Positions 23,343 to 32,747 of a DNA stretch of 37,987 nt are shown piece by piece; position 1 is the first letter of the stretch, and every line of letters begins with the position of its first letter. The position numbers and the translations under genes are program-made. The notes beneath the pieces were generated by a model. It did not search any database, had not been told where the DNA came from, and was given only the letters and a program-made list of their open reading frames with translations. This DNA is from an uncultured Porphyromonadaceae bacterium (lineage in GTDB: Bacteria; Bacteroidota; Bacteroidia; Bacteroidales; Muribaculaceae): positions 1 through 37,987 of the forward strand of contig UQKE01000017.1 of NCBI GenBank assembly GCA_900541555.1, given 5' to 3'.

Positions 23343-24098
23343 TTAAAACGCGTCGACAATGCCCATGAATGATTCTGCTTCGAGAGCGGCTCCGCCGATC
23401 AATCCGCCGTCGACATTCGGTTTTGCAAACAATTCTTTTGCGTTCGACGGCTTGCAGCTGCCACCGTAAAGAATCGATGTGTTTTCTGCCACGTCGGCAC
23501 CGTATTTGTCGGCGATGGTTTTGCGAATGAATGCGTGGATTTCTTCTGCTTGGTCGGCAGTGGCGGTTTTGCCTGTTCCAATGGCCCAAACGGGTTCATA
23601 CGCAAGAATGATTTTTGCGAAGTCTTCTGCAGAGAGTTCGAAAAGCGCTTCTTCGACTTGACGTTTCACTACATCGAAGTATGTTCCGTTTTCTCTTTCT
23701 TCGAGCACTTCGCCAATGCAGAAAATCGGAGTCAAGTTGTTTTCCAACGCCAATTTCACTTTTTCTTTGAGAATTTCGGAAGTTTCGTGATAGTATTGGC
23801 GGCGTTCGGAGTGACCGAGAATCACATATTTTGCGCCGGTCGAAGCTACCATGGCAGCCGATACCTCGCCTGTGTAGGCGCCTTTTGTCTTGTCGGCGCA
23901 GTTTTCTGCGCTCAACCCTAATTTGTTTTCGTCGATGACGGCTTTGATGGAAGCCAAATGTGTGAATGGCACACCTATGATGACGTCGCAGTTGGGTTTG
24001 CGGCTTTTCAAAGCTTCGTTTACTTCAGTTGCCAGCTTGACGCCTTCTTGCAGCGTCGTGTTCATTTTCCAGTTTCCTGCTACAATGTTTTTTCTCAT
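23343..24098 (-). CDS. tpiA: Triosephosphate isomerase
   Basis: 251 residues from the internal ATG at 24098, the normal full length of the enzyme. Glycolysis: interconverts DHAP and glyceraldehyde-3-phosphate. Catalytic K11 (NWKMN), H96 (GHSERR) and E168 ([11 protein letters not shown]) are all present, as is the phosphate-binding YGGS. A -7 box TAACTTTG lies 40 bases upstream, inside the preceding coding frame, so a separate tpiA mRNA is likely. The frame is also open upstream into the DoxX-like gene, making a fused product possible. Confidence 0.95.
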   Translation of the reverse strand: MRKNIVAGNWKMNTTLQEGVKLATEVNEALKSRKPNCDVIIGVPFTHLASIKAVIDENKLGLSAENCADKTKGAYTGEVSAAMVASTGAKYVILGHSERRQYYHETSEILKEKVKLALENNLTPIFCIGEVLEERENGTYFDVVKRQVEEALFELSAEDFAKIILAYEPVWAIGTGKTATADQAEEIHAFIRKTIADKYGADVAENTSILYGGSCKPSNAKELFAKPNVDGGLIGGAALEAESFMGIVDAF

Positions 24099-25424
24099 CG
24101 TGTTAAAAGTATTTTGAGTTTGATAGTTTTCTTGCTGCAAAGTTACTTCTTTATTTTGATTCTTTTTCAACCTAAGGCCTAATTTAATCAGCAGCGGGGA
24201 GCGGTTGACGAGCAAAATGCCTGCCATTAGCAATAGGAAAGCGACGAAGGCGCTTATCAGCGTTTCTTTGTGGTTTTGTGAATTAAGGGCATCCAGGAGG
24301 TCGATTTTGCCATTGTCGATGTCGACATATTCCATGAATGCGCGGAAAGTGGATTTGTACGCGATAACGCCGTTTTCGAGCCACACAATGGCGGGATTGC
24401 CTCGGGCTATGGTTTTCAATTGGCTTTCGTCCATGCGATAGATGGGATAGTTTGGCATGGCCAATTCTTTCCAATTGTCGATTTCTCTTTCTTCCGAGCC
24501 GCTCAGGAATGTGAAAGATATGCCGCCGTCGGTCGACAGGTCGTTCAGGTCGTTGAGTTGGAAAGCTGTTAAAGCATTGATTTCGTCGATGTCGGGAACC
24601 AATACAAGCAGCGATTTTCCTTCGGTCGGGATGACGTTTTCTGCTATTTCATCGCCGTCGAATATGGCGATCGGCGTTGCTTCGCTCGTTGCTTTGGTTT
24701 TTTCTTGCACGACTTCTTTCCGCGCGACAAATGTCCACGACGAATCGGGCAGCGCGTCGATTGAAAAATCTCGAATGATGTCGCCCTTTTGGTAGGTGAA
24801 AATAAATTCAACGTCGGCAGCGTTGTCGTTTTCCGCGAGCATCGTTCCTAATTTGTAAGGGCGGAAGTCGATTAGTGGCTGTATGAAGATTCCATACGCG
24901 GCGATGAAAAATAGGAAAAGCGCCGGCATAAGAGCCGTGAGCCATTGCACGGCAGGTCCGTAGAAACTTCTCAGCTGGTTGTTTGTTCTCAGAAGGTATG
25001 CCAGAGCGGCCGTGATGAAGATGTTTTTCCAAAATGTCGCGCTGTTTGAGATTGTGATGGCGTCTCCGAAACATCCGCAATCGGTCACGGGATTTGCAAT
25101 CATGATGTATGCGGAAAGCGGGAGCATGAATGCCATTCCGGCTAAAAGGAGGCCGACAATGGTGCGACGAAAAGAACCGATGAGCAGCAATACGCCGCAA
25201 ACGAATTCATAGAGGGCAAGCGAGATAGCTGCAAATCCGGCGAATGGCTCGGCCCATGACCATCCGAAAGCTGTGATATAGTCGTTGATTTTGTATTCGG
25301 TGCCCCAAATGTCGATGCCTTTCGCGAATCCGGAAAAAATGAAAATTCCGCCGACGACAATGCGCAAGATTGCAATTGCCGTGCGTTTCAGATGATATGT
25401 TTCCGGTGTCGGGCTATTGGGCAT
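23343..25424 (-). CDS. DoxX/MauE-like membrane protein reading in frame into TpiA
   Basis: One uninterrupted 693-codon frame. Residues 1-190 hold about five membrane helices of DoxX/MauE type with [14 protein letters not shown] and DCGCFGD (cysteines 116 and 118). Residues about 190-380 look extracytoplasmic, with a thioredoxin-like stretch ([24 protein letters not shown]). A sixth helix at about 386-404 is followed by a basic tail to 442, then TpiA from 443. In related Bacteroidales I expect two separate genes. Six helices would place the tail, and any attached TpiA, in the cytoplasm, so a fusion is topologically possible. Overlaps the DUF1599 gene by 11 bases. The alternative is a lost stop codon by mutation or sequencing error. 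Confidence 0.75.
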   Translation of the reverse strand: MPNSPTPETYHLKRTAIAILRIVVGGIFIFSGFAKGIDIWGTEYKINDYITAFGWSWAEPFAGFAAISLALYEFVCGVLLLIGSFRRTIVGLLLAGMAFMLPLSAYIMIANPVTDCGCFGDAITISNSATFWKNIFITAALAYLLRTNNQLRSFYGPAVQWLTALMPALFLFFIAAYGIFIQPLIDFRPYKLGTMLAENDNAADVEFIFTYQKGDIIRDFSIDALPDSSWTFVARKEVVQEKTKATSEATPIAIFDGDEIAENVIPTEGKSLLVLVPDIDEINALTAFQLNDLNDLSTDGGISFTFLSGSEEREIDNWKELAMPNYPIYRMDESQLKTIARGNPAIVWLENGVIAYKSTFRAFMEYVDIDNGKIDLLDALNSQNHKETLISAFVAFLLLMAGILLVNRSPLLIKLGLRLKKNQNKEVTLQQENYQTQNTFNTMRKNIVAGNWKMNTTLQEGVKLATEVNEALKSRKPNCDVIIGVPFTHLASIKAVIDENKLGLSAENCADKTKGAYTGEVSAAMVASTGAKYVILGHSERRQYYHETSEILKEKVKLALENNLTPIFCIGEVLEERENGTYFDVVKRQVEEALFELSAEDFAKIILAYEPVWAIGTGKTATADQAEEIHAFIRKTIADKYGADVAENTSILYGGSCKPSNAKELFAKPNVDGGLIGGAALEAESFMGIVDAF
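24138..24145 (-). promoter_or_regulatory. Internal tpiA promoter
   Basis: Minus-strand TAACTTTG, perfect TAnnTTTG, within the last codons of the DoxX-like region; GGTTGA lies about 22 bases upstream as a weak -33. It would give a tpiA leader of about 35 bases. Confidence 0.6.
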
Positions 25425-25962
25425 AGGATAGTTTTATGAGGGCGAAAAGGGCATAGTTGATCATGTCCATGTAGTTGGCATCAATGCCTTCCGAAACAAG
25501 CGTTTTCCCGTCGTTGTCTTCAATTTGCTTGGTGCGTTGCAATTTTGAAAGAATCATGTCGGTGTAGGAACTGATGCGCATTAATCGCCATGCTTCGTCG
25601 TAGTCGTGGTTTTTGGCGAGCATCAGTTTCGTGGTTTGGTCGATAAACCGGTCGTATAGCCGGATAGCCTCTTCATTGGAAATGTCGACAGTGTCGCTCA
25701 TGCCTAATTCCAATTGTATCAATCCGATGATTCCGTAGTTGACAATTCCTTTGAATTCAGGAAGTATACCTTCGTCGACCATTGCTTCTTTTTTTGTTTC
25801 GAGCGTGCGAATGCGGTTTGCTTTGATGAGAATCTGGTCGGTGACGGCTGTCGGCCGCAGAATCCGCCAAGAAGCGCCGTAGTCTTTTAATTTTTTGACG
25901 AATACTTCTTTGCATTCTGCAATCGCGTCATTGAATTCTTTTTCTGTATTGTGTTCGGCCAT
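25414..25962 (-). CDS. DUF1599 protein with internal duplication
   Basis: 182 residues, cytoplasmic. Two copies of one helical unit are visible: residues about 24-85 ([47 protein letters not shown]) and about 115-179 ([48 protein letters not shown]). DUF1599 is linked by others to nucleotide modification proteins; the role here is unknown. It sits between engB (13 bases) and the DoxX-like gene (11-base overlap) in one operon. Confidence 0.9.
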   Translation of the reverse strand: MAEHNTEKEFNDAIAECKEVFVKKLKDYGASWRILRPTAVTDQILIKANRIRTLETKKEAMVDEGILPEFKGIVNYGIIGLIQLELGMSDTVDISNEEAIRLYDRFIDQTTKLMLAKNHDYDEAWRLMRISSYTDMILSKLQRTKQIEDNDGKTLVSEGIDANYMDMINYALFALIKLSYAQ

Positions 25963-25975
25963 ATTTTTTAATTGA

Positions 25976-26581
25976 TTATTGTCGTGCTATTTGTTTGTTG
26001 ATTGATTCGATGTAGTTGAGTATTTCGTCTCTTCCCGCCCCGTTGAGGCTTGAAGATACAAAGATTGGCGGCAATTCGTCCCATTGTTTGAGCAGTTCGC
26101 TTTTGTAGGCTTCCACCATCTTTGTTCCGACGGTTGCTTTTAATTTGTCGGCTTTTGTGAATATGATGCTGAAAGGGACGGCATGCATTCCGAGCCATGT
26201 GATGAATTCGAGATCGTTTTTTTGGGGCGCGTGGCGAATGTCGATTAAAACAAAAAGATTCGTCATTTGCTTTCTTTTCAAGACATAGGATTCAATCATT
26301 TTTTGCAATGCCTCCCTGTCTTTTTTGCTTCGTTGCGCATATCCGTATCCGGGGAGATCGACGATGTGCCAACTGTCGTTGATGAGGAAATGATTGATGA
26401 GCATGGTTTTCCCGGGCGTGGCAGAAGTCATTGCCAATTTTTTGTTTTGAGCCAACATGTTGATTAGCGACGATTTGCCCACATTGGAGCGCCCGATAAA
26501 TGCATATTCGGGGAGATTGCTGTCGGGACATTTGTCGACTGTCGAATTGCTGATAAGAAATTTTGCGCTTCGGATTATCAT
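25976..26581 (-). CDS. engB: Ribosome biogenesis GTPase EngB/YsxC
   Basis: Small TRAFAC GTPase assisting 50S subunit assembly. 201 residues. P-loop GRSNVGKSS at 30-38, switch I region TPGKT at 55-59, DLPGYGYA at 75-82, and TKAD at 142-145. The start at 26581 gives the usual short N-terminal extension. It is the first gene of the engB-DUF1599-doxX(-tpiA) operon; a poor -7 box lies in the 79 bases upstream. Confidence 0.96.
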   Translation of the reverse strand: MIIRSAKFLISNSTVDKCPDSNLPEYAFIGRSNVGKSSLINMLAQNKKLAMTSATPGKTMLINHFLINDSWHIVDLPGYGYAQRSKKDREALQKMIESYVLKRKQMTNLFVLIDIRHAPQKNDLEFITWLGMHAVPFSIIFTKADKLKATVGTKMVEAYKSELLKQWDELPPIFVSSSLNGAGRDEILNYIESINKQIARQ

Positions 26582-26660
26582 TGCTTCTTGGTTAGACGTT
26601 TGTACAAAGAAAATGAAAATTTATTGGATGTCAAAATTGGAGGGCGATGCCGGAACAGGC

Positions 26661-27410
26661 TCATTTGGCAGCGGATTGATGCAAAAACCAATTTTCTGCG
26701 GCAATGAGTTTTTCGGGCGTTCCAATGTCGAACCAATTATAGTGTTCTGCCATGTTGCATTTTATGTTTAAACGGTTGCAATTGGCCAAATAGAAGTCGA
26801 AAATTGAAAATTTTTTTTCGGTGGAAAAAGCATCGAGTGTTTTGAATATGGATGGGGAGACGACTTCGATGCATCCATAGGCCACTTCGTGGTGGCAATT
26901 CGGGTCGGGCTTGAAGCCTTTGGGACGAATTTCGCCGGTTTTTTTGTTTGTCCATCCCCGCAAGCGGTTTGTGGCATCGCATATTAGATAGCGGGATGTC
27001 GTGCGATTGGCTGTGAGCAGCGTGGCGTCGGCATCTTTCGGGTGTCTGTCGTAGAATGCTTTAAGGTCGAGATCGGTTAGGATGTCGGCATTGTGGATGA
27101 GAAAAGGCTCGTTTCCCGACAGCCATTTCTTCGCTTTTCGGATGCCGCCACCCGTGTCGAGAAGTTCGTCGCGCTCGTCGCTGATATGTATTTGGATGCC
27201 AAAATTGTTGTTCGCTTCCAAGAAGTCAATGATTTGTTGTCCAAAATGGTGGATGTTGACGACTATTTCGTCGAAACCGGCAGCGATCAATCGGCGCACG
27301 ACGTGTTCGAGCATGGGCCGTCCTGCTATTTCGACCAGTGCTTTTGGCTTGTTGTCGGTCAGCGGACGCAACCGAGTGCCTAATCCGGCAGCAAAAATCA
27401 TTGCTTTCAT
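26661..27410 (-). CDS. Sugar-1-phosphate nucleotidyltransferase, MurU-like
   Basis: 249 residues with the nucleotidyltransferase signature GLGTRLRPLTDNKPK at 9-23, LDTGGGI at 84-90 and metal-binding N107-A-D109. The GGG loop and short length fit the MurU/MPG1 group that makes UDP-MurNAc or a related UDP/GDP sugar. The gene directly follows (six bases) an AmgK-like sugar kinase, exactly the partner of MurU in anhydromuropeptide recycling, which supports that reading. Other NDP-sugars remain possible. Confidence 0.88.
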   Translation of the reverse strand: MKAMIFAAGLGTRLRPLTDNKPKALVEIAGRPMLEHVVRRLIAAGFDEIVVNIHHFGQQIIDFLEANNNFGIQIHISDERDELLDTGGGIRKAKKWLSGNEPFLIHNADILTDLDLKAFYDRHPKDADATLLTANRTTSRYLICDATNRLRGWTNKKTGEIRPKGFKPDPNCHHEVAYGCIEVVSPSIFKTLDAFSTEKKFSIFDFYLANCNRLNIKCNMAEHYNWFDIGTPEKLIAAENWFLHQSAAK

Positions 27411-27416
27411 GGATGC

Positions 27417-28850
27417 TTAGAATTTTGCGTTGAAAGTTTGTTCGATATTTTGTTCGCGATGCACCAATTCCACTTTTACGTTGAATTGCTTGTTGATATG
27501 TTCAGCCATGTGTTGGGCACAGTAGACAGACCGATGCTGTCCTCCGGTGCATCCGAAGCATACCATCAAATTCGTGAATCCGCGTTCCACGTATCGTTTC
27601 ACGGAAGCATCGACCAAGGAGTAGGCATGTTTGAGGAAGTCGATGATTTCGCCGTCGTCTTCGAGAAATTTGATGACTTGCTCGTCGAGCCCCGTGAATG
27701 GCTTGTATCGCTCGTATTTGCCGGGATTGTTGACTGCACGGCAATCAAACACGAAACCGCCCCCGTTTCCGGAAGGATCGTTTGGAATGCCCTTTTTATA
27801 TGCAAAACTCATGACGCGCACGGTCAGTGTGCGTTTTTGCAAATCGTCGGTGAATTGTTTGAGCTCTACCAATTCTTTCAGCACTTTGCTGAGGTATGGA
27901 TATTCGGGATAGGGTTCTGCAAGAAGTTGCCGGAGGTTGGCAATAGCGAAGGGGACGCTTTGGATGAAGTGCGGTTTTTTCTCGAAATAGCCGCGGAATC
28001 CGTAAGCCCCGAGCACTTGCAGTGTGCGGAACAACACGAAATGGCGCAATTGGCGATAGAAATAGCTTTCGTCGATGGGCTTGTATTTGCGCAATGCGTC
28101 GATGTATTCTTTCAATAATTCTTGGCGCAAGCTGTCGGGAAGATTGGCTTTCGCTTGCCAAAGGAATGAAGCGACATCGTAGTAGACCGGTCCTTTGCGT
28201 CCTCCTTGAAAGTCGATAAACCACGGTTCGCCGTCTTTTATCATGACATTGCGCGATTGGAAATCCCGATACATGAATGTGGCGGAAGAACTTCTTAGCA
28301 ACACATCGCACAATTGCTGGAAATCGTCTTCCAATTTGTCTTCGAGAAATTCCAATCCCGTCGCTTTCAAGAAGCAGTATTTGAAATAATTCAAATCCCA
28401 AAGGATTGAACGCGCGTTGAATTCCGATGCGGGATAGCACAGCGAAAAGTCCATGCCGTCGGCTCCGGCAAATTGGATGTCGGGGAGCAACCGGATGGTT
28501 TTGGTCAGCAATAGTTTTTCTTCATCGCTGAACACTGTCGTTTTCCGGCCTTTTTCAATGGCGTTGAAAAGCAGCGTGTCGCCAAGGTCCTCTTGCAGAT
28601 AGGCCATTCCATCATCGGCGACTGCAAAAATTCGGGGGACAGGCAATCCTTTTTTTGCGAAATGTTCGGCCATGTAGAGGAATGCCCTGTTTTCTTCGTA
28701 GCATGTCCCGACTACGCCGATGAGCGTAGGCTCGCCGGAAAGTCGAAAATATCTTCTGTTAGAACCGGAAGATGGCATTTCCACAATTTGGACAGGGGCG
28801 TTTCCGGTCGTTTTTTTATATAAATCGGTTAAAACGGTGTGGCTTGTCAT
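27417..28850 (-). CDS. AmgK-like sugar kinase fused to a RapZ C-terminal domain
   Basis: 477 residues. Residues 1-320 form an APH-type kinase related to AmgK (anomeric MurNAc/GlcNAc kinase): SGSNRRYFRL nucleotide loop, catalytic YRDFQSRN (D196, N201) and metal-binding FIDFQ (D213). Residues about 340-477 match the RapZ C-terminal domain, with GCTGGQHRSVYCA at 433-445, the part that binds glucosamine-6-phosphate in enteric RapZ. The RapZ P-loop half is missing. With the MurU-like gene downstream, it probably couples amino-sugar recycling to sensing of hexosamine level; that coupling is inference. A -7 box lies 30 bases upstream. Confidence 0.9.
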   Translation of the reverse strand: MTSHTVLTDLYKKTTGNAPVQIVEMPSSGSNRRYFRLSGEPTLIGVVGTCYEENRAFLYMAEHFAKKGLPVPRIFAVADDGMAYLQEDLGDTLLFNAIEKGRKTTVFSDEEKLLLTKTIRLLPDIQFAGADGMDFSLCYPASEFNARSILWDLNYFKYCFLKATGLEFLEDKLEDDFQQLCDVLLRSSSATFMYRDFQSRNVMIKDGEPWFIDFQGGRKGPVYYDVASFLWQAKANLPDSLRQELLKEYIDALRKYKPIDESYFYRQLRHFVLFRTLQVLGAYGFRGYFEKKPHFIQSVPFAIANLRQLLAEPYPEYPYLSKVLKELVELKQFTDDLQKRTLTVRVMSFAYKKGIPNDPSGNGGGFVFDCRAVNNPGKYERYKPFTGLDEQVIKFLEDDGEIIDFLKHAYSLVDASVKRYVERGFTNLMVCFGCTGGQHRSVYCAQHMAEHINKQFNVKVELVHREQNIEQTFNAKF

Positions 28851-28879
28851 GTTGGAATTTATAAGAGTAACATTTGATA

Positions 28880-28887
28880 CAAAGTTA
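28880..28887 (-). promoter_or_regulatory. Promoter of the kinase-MurU pair
   Basis: Minus-strand TAACTTTG, perfect TAnnTTTG, between the Nudix stop and the kinase ATG, so the pair can be expressed apart from the mre cluster. TTG lies only about 15 bases upstream, a poor -33 spacing. Confidence 0.55.
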
Positions 28888-28907
28888 CGATTTTTTTTGA
28901 AACAATG

Positions 28908-29474
28908 TTAGAGCAAATTGTTTTCAGCGAAGTATTTCCATAGGGGAGCCGCCATGAGCGCTTGTTTTATTTCGTCGTTGACGAGCAGCGTCCGTACTTC
29001 GTCGGCGGTGAGAAGATGCACGGTGATGTCTTCCGATTTTTCAAGGTGCTGGGAAGCGACTTGGTCGACGCCTGTGGCAACGAAGCAATGCGCGTAGTTG
29101 TTGTTGACGCTGGGGTTGGCGGAGATTACGGATATTTCTTTCCATTCTCCGTTTCCATAGCCTGTTTCTTCCAGCAGTTCGCGTCGGGCGGCTTCGAGCG
29201 GCGTTTCTCCGGCGTCGATCACTCCTGCACACAATTCGTAGCGGGTTTGGCGAATGCCGTGGCGGTATTGCCGAATCATGACAAATTTCTCGTCTTGCGT
29301 GATTGCAATCACGTTGACCCAATCGGGATATTCCAAAACGTAAAACTCCGGGATGACAGTGCCATTTGGCATTCGGACGGTGTCGCATCGCGCCGTCATC
29401 CACGGCCCGCGGCGAATCAGGTATTCGCTTTTAATGATTTCCCATTTCCTTTCGTTGGTGTCGTTTTTTAGCAT
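28908..29474 (-). CDS. Nudix hydrolase, ADP-ribose pyrophosphatase-like
   Basis: 188 residues. A complete Nudix box GVIDAGETPLEAARRELLEETGY spans residues 84-106, holding the catalytic REL-x-EE core, preceded by a beta-rich N-terminal dimer region (SEYLIRRGPWMTARCDTV), the layout of ADP-sugar diphosphatases. It may hydrolyse ADP-ribose or nucleotide sugars. The start lies five bases after the mrdA stop, so it appears to be the last gene of the mre-mrdA transcript, in the place where rodA is usual. Confidence 0.92.
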   Translation of the reverse strand: MLKNDTNERKWEIIKSEYLIRRGPWMTARCDTVRMPNGTVIPEFYVLEYPDWVNVIAITQDEKFVMIRQYRHGIRQTRYELCAGVIDAGETPLEAARRELLEETGYGNGEWKEISVISANPSVNNNYAHCFVATGVDQVASQHLEKSEDITVHLLTADEVRTLLVNDEIKQALMAAPLWKYFAENNLL

Positions 29475-29479
29475 GATTC

Positions 29480-31342
29480 TTAATGTTTTGTTACTCCGCT
29501 GTATATGATCGTATTGGCTTGAAGCATGCGTTCTTCAAGATATTTCCTTTCCGGCGATATTTCGCCTTTGAGATACATTTCCATCATCAATCCGCCGATA
29601 GGCACGCCGTATGTAGCGCCGAAACCGGCATTTTCGACAAACACGCAAATGGCGATTTTGGGGTTGTTCATCGGGGCGAATCCCATGAATGCGGAATGGT
29701 CGCGGCCATGCGGATTTTGCGATGTGCCGGTTTTGCCACACACTTCCACGTCGCCAAATTGCGCATTGCGGCAAGTGCCGCCGGTGACAGCCATTCGCAT
29801 CCCTTCGACGATGTCTTGATAGTATTCTTGTTTGATATGAGGCGTATGGCGCGTTGTGTATTCTTCCGGCAATTTTTCTCCTTGTATTTCTTTGACTACG
29901 TGGGGGGTGTAGAAATAGCCGCGATTGGCAATTGTGGCAGCCAAATTCGCAATTTGCAGCGGAGTTGCCAATATTTCTCCTTGCCCGATGGCTATTGAGA
30001 TGACGGTATTTGCCTTCCAACGACCTTCGCCGTATATTTTGCTGTAAAAATCGCTGTTAGGGATGAAGCCGCGACTTTCGCTCGGGAGGTCTACTCCCAA
30101 TTTGTAGCCGAACCCCATTTCTACCAGATAGTTTTTCCAAGTTTCGAAGGCTTCGGCCGTGGAAGCGTATTTTTTGCGATTGTCGATCATCGATTTGAAT
30201 CCCCAGCAGAAATAGCTGTTGCAGGAAGTGCGGATTGCCGGTTTGATGGTGATGGGCGATTCATGCCCATGGCAACCAACTTTCAAGCCGCCGTTGATAT
30301 ATCCGTGGTAGCATGGAAACGCCGTGTTGAGATCGACAATGCCTTCTTGCAGGAAAATCAATCCTTGCGTCGGCTTGAATTGCGAGCCGGGAGGATATGC
30401 CGCCATGATGGCTCGGTCGTAAAGAGGCTTGTATTTATTGTTGACCAAATCCCGATAGTTTTTTCCTCGGTCGCGTCCGATGAGCAACGAAGGGTCGTAG
30501 CCCGGGCTGGAAACCAACGCAAGGATTTCGCCTGTCGATGGTTCGATGGCTACGATGGCTCCGATTTTTCCTTGCATGAGCCGTTCGCCGTATTCTTGCA
30601 GCTTGATGTCGATGCCCAGCGTCAGGTTTTTGCCGGGGATGGGCGGTATGTCTTTTTTGCCGTTTTCGTATTTTCCTTTGATTCGGCCATGCGCGTCTCT
30701 GATGAGTATTTCTTCGCCTTTGACGCCGCGCAAATATTTTTCATAGCTTTTCTCTATGCCCAAGTCGCCGGTATAGTCGCCGGCTCGATAATAGGAATCT
30801 TTTTCAATGTCGTCGGCATTTACTTCGCGGATGTTTCCGAGCACGTTGGCTGCTGAAAAGTGGTTGTATTTGCGGAGGATTTTCTTTTGTATGAAAAAAC
30901 CGGGGAAGCGGTACAGTTTTTCTTGCAACCGGCCGTAGTCTTGTGCGGAAAGGTGGCGAATCAGCACTTGCTGCGTGAATGCAGAATATCCGGGATTGCT
31001 TGAAGGGTCTCTCATTTCTTTGAATCGTTCTCGCAATTCGGGCAGTGAGATTCTCAGTGTGTTGCAAAAGTCGATGGAATCGAAATCGGCCACTTCTTTT
31101 GGGATGACCATCACGTCGTATGCCGGCTGGTTGTAGACAATCAATTCGCCGTTGCGGTCGTAGACGAGTCCTCTCGAAGGATATATGGTTTTGCGGAGAA
31201 ACGCATTGGAATCGGCGTATTTCTTGAAAGAAGAGTCGGCAACTTGCAAGTTGAAAAGGCGCACGATAAAAATGATGGACACGACAACGATTAGGCCGCC
31301 GATTACGTATTTCCGTTTCTCTAAGTTATAATCTTTTCTCAT
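29480..31342 (-). CDS. mrdA: Penicillin-binding protein 2 (elongasome transpeptidase)
   Basis: 620 residues from the ATG at 31342; the longer frame would add 11 residues before the natural MRKDYNLEKRKYVIGG start. A single N-terminal membrane anchor lies at about 11-30, followed by the PBP dimer domain and then the transpeptidase: SxxK at S320-K323 (PPGSQFKP), SCN at 373-375 and KTG at 537-539. It cross-links peptidoglycan in lateral wall growth together with MreBCD. Its start overlaps the end of mreD by 17 bases. RodA, its usual glycosyltransferase partner, is not the next gene here. Confidence 0.95.
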   Translation of the reverse strand: MRKDYNLEKRKYVIGGLIVVVSIIFIVRLFNLQVADSSFKKYADSNAFLRKTIYPSRGLVYDRNGELIVYNQPAYDVMVIPKEVADFDSIDFCNTLRISLPELRERFKEMRDPSSNPGYSAFTQQVLIRHLSAQDYGRLQEKLYRFPGFFIQKKILRKYNHFSAANVLGNIREVNADDIEKDSYYRAGDYTGDLGIEKSYEKYLRGVKGEEILIRDAHGRIKGKYENGKKDIPPIPGKNLTLGIDIKLQEYGERLMQGKIGAIVAIEPSTGEILALVSSPGYDPSLLIGRDRGKNYRDLVNNKYKPLYDRAIMAAYPPGSQFKPTQGLIFLQEGIVDLNTAFPCYHGYINGGLKVGCHGHESPITIKPAIRTSCNSYFCWGFKSMIDNRKKYASTAEAFETWKNYLVEMGFGYKLGVDLPSESRGFIPNSDFYSKIYGEGRWKANTVISIAIGQGEILATPLQIANLAATIANRGYFYTPHVVKEIQGEKLPEEYTTRHTPHIKQEYYQDIVEGMRMAVTGGTCRNAQFGDVEVCGKTGTSQNPHGRDHSAFMGFAPMNNPKIAICVFVENAGFGATYGVPIGGLMMEMYLKGEISPERKYLEERMLQANTIIYSGVTKH

Positions 31343-31847
31343 TTTTTGCGTTTGCAATGGCATCGATGCCCACAAGAATTATGAATGTAATCAGCGTACA
31401 ACCGATGACTCTGTACAAAGATACAAGGAAATTGCGGAGCGTGAAAGCTTCGATGAATGTGATGGCAATGCAGAAGCAGAGCGTCATGGAAAAAAGATAT
31501 TTCATGTAGGGGGCAATGCCTAAGCTTTTGGGCGAAGGAACGGGGTCGGTTATTTCGTCGTCGTGCGTGGTGTAGAGTTTTATCATAGGATCGCGCAGCG
31601 CGGCGAGGACGACGCATGCAAGCGCGTTCATTCCTTGGGTGTTTGAAAACACGTCGATCGTCAGTCCCATGGCAAACGCTATGGTCATTGTCCAATTTTT
31701 GTGCAATGTCAGCGGCAAGCGGATGAGCGGATAAATGAAAATAAACGGAGTGGCGACATTCAAGAGGTTGATATTGTTGCATATCAGCACTTGAATGAGG
31801 CCCAAGACAACAAACAGGGCGATGGATAGAAGCAGATGTTTGGCCAT
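31326..31847 (-). CDS. mreD: Rod shape-determining protein MreD
   Basis: 173 residues, hydrophobic, about five membrane helices, with the typical FIYPLIRLPL and GLTIDVFSNTQGMNALACV segments. It is an inner-membrane link in the elongasome. It starts seven bases after mreC and overlaps mrdA, as in standard mre operons. Sequence is poorly conserved in this family, so the call leans on context and topology. Confidence 0.9.
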   Translation of the reverse strand: MAKHLLLSIALFVVLGLIQVLICNNINLLNVATPFIFIYPLIRLPLTLHKNWTMTIAFAMGLTIDVFSNTQGMNALACVVLAALRDPMIKLYTTHDDEITDPVPSPKSLGIAPYMKYLFSMTLCFCIAITFIEAFTLRNFLVSLYRVIGCTLITFIILVGIDAIANAKNEKRL

Positions 31848-31854
31848 GATTTAT

Positions 31855-32691
31855 TTAGTCTTGTTCGAGTTGTTTGATTTCGTCGGCATATTTGCTTTTG
31901 ATGACACGCACGGTGCTGAGGCGGGTGAAGTCGGTCGAAAGCTTGATTCTTAAAGAAAAGAAATTGTTGTCGGTGGCTTGTTGCATATCTTCAATGGTGC
32001 CTACGAGCAACCCCGGCGGGAAAACGGCAGAATACCCGCTTGTGACGATGGTGTCGCCTTTGTTGAATTTGACATGTTTGGGCATTTCTTCCAATGTGGC
32101 GTAGCGTGGGTCGACGCCATGCCATACCAAGCTGCCGAAATAATCGGTGTTTTTGACTTTGCAGGAAAGCCGCATGTCGGGATTCAGCAGGGAGATGACT
32201 CTGGAAGCGTGGTCGTTCACTGTGCTTACGATTCCGACTACGCCATTTTGGTCGACCACTCCCATTTCGGGACTGATTCCGTCTGCCCGTCCTTTGTCGA
32301 GCGTGATGAAATTCTTAGGTTTCGCAACGCTGTTGTTGATGACGGTGGCAAAATGATATTCGTAGTTTTGTGCGATGGAATCTGGCAGATTGATGGAGTC
32401 GGGCAAAAGCAAAGTGCGATAGTCGCGTATTTGCCGTTTCAAGTTGATCACTTCCATTTCGAGCGATGCATTCCGCCGCTGCAAATCGGCATTGATTGAT
32501 TGCAGGTTGAAGTAGGACGTGACTTTGCTAGAACCTTTATAGACGGTGGCCGACACTTTGTTGGCCGATGTCAGGAACACGTATTGTTGGTAGGGGTTGT
32601 TTTTAAACAACAACCAACAAGATACGACCGCATAAAACGTGAATACGATCCATGAGGAATGGCGGATGAAAAAATTGATCAGATTCTTCAC
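31855..32691 (-). CDS. mreC: Rod shape-determining protein MreC
   Basis: 278 residues: a short cytoplasmic tail, one membrane helix (about 14-31), a coiled coil (about 60-95, LQRRNASLEMEVINLKRQI), then the beta-barrel domain with GVVGIVSTVNDHASRVISLLNPD and KGDTIVTSGYSAVFPPGLLVGTI, classical MreC motifs. It acts in the periplasm as scaffold that activates PBP2. It follows mreB after a 66-base gap containing a strong hairpin. Confidence 0.96.
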   Translation of the reverse strand: MKNLINFFIRHSSWIVFTFYAVVSCWLLFKNNPYQQYVFLTSANKVSATVYKGSSKVTSYFNLQSINADLQRRNASLEMEVINLKRQIRDYRTLLLPDSINLPDSIAQNYEYHFATVINNSVAKPKNFITLDKGRADGISPEMGVVDQNGVVGIVSTVNDHASRVISLLNPDMRLSCKVKNTDYFGSLVWHGVDPRYATLEEMPKHVKFNKGDTIVTSGYSAVFPPGLLVGTIEDMQQATDNNFFSLRIKLSTDFTRLSTVRVIKSKYADEIKQLEQD

Positions 32692-32714
32692 GATTCAGAG
32701 CGAACTTGGAAAAG

Positions 32715-32747
32715 CGGAAAAGAGGAAACGGTTGTTCCTCTTTTCCG
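32715..32747 (-). terminator. Hairpin between mreB and mreC (attenuator)
   Basis: 13-bp perfect stem, 32715-32727 with 32735-32747, and a 7-base loop, 11 bases after the mreB stop. On the minus strand it is followed by CTTTTCC, a weak T tract. It could stop part of transcription, keeping MreB in excess over MreC/D, or protect the mreB mRNA 3' end. Confidence 0.6.
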
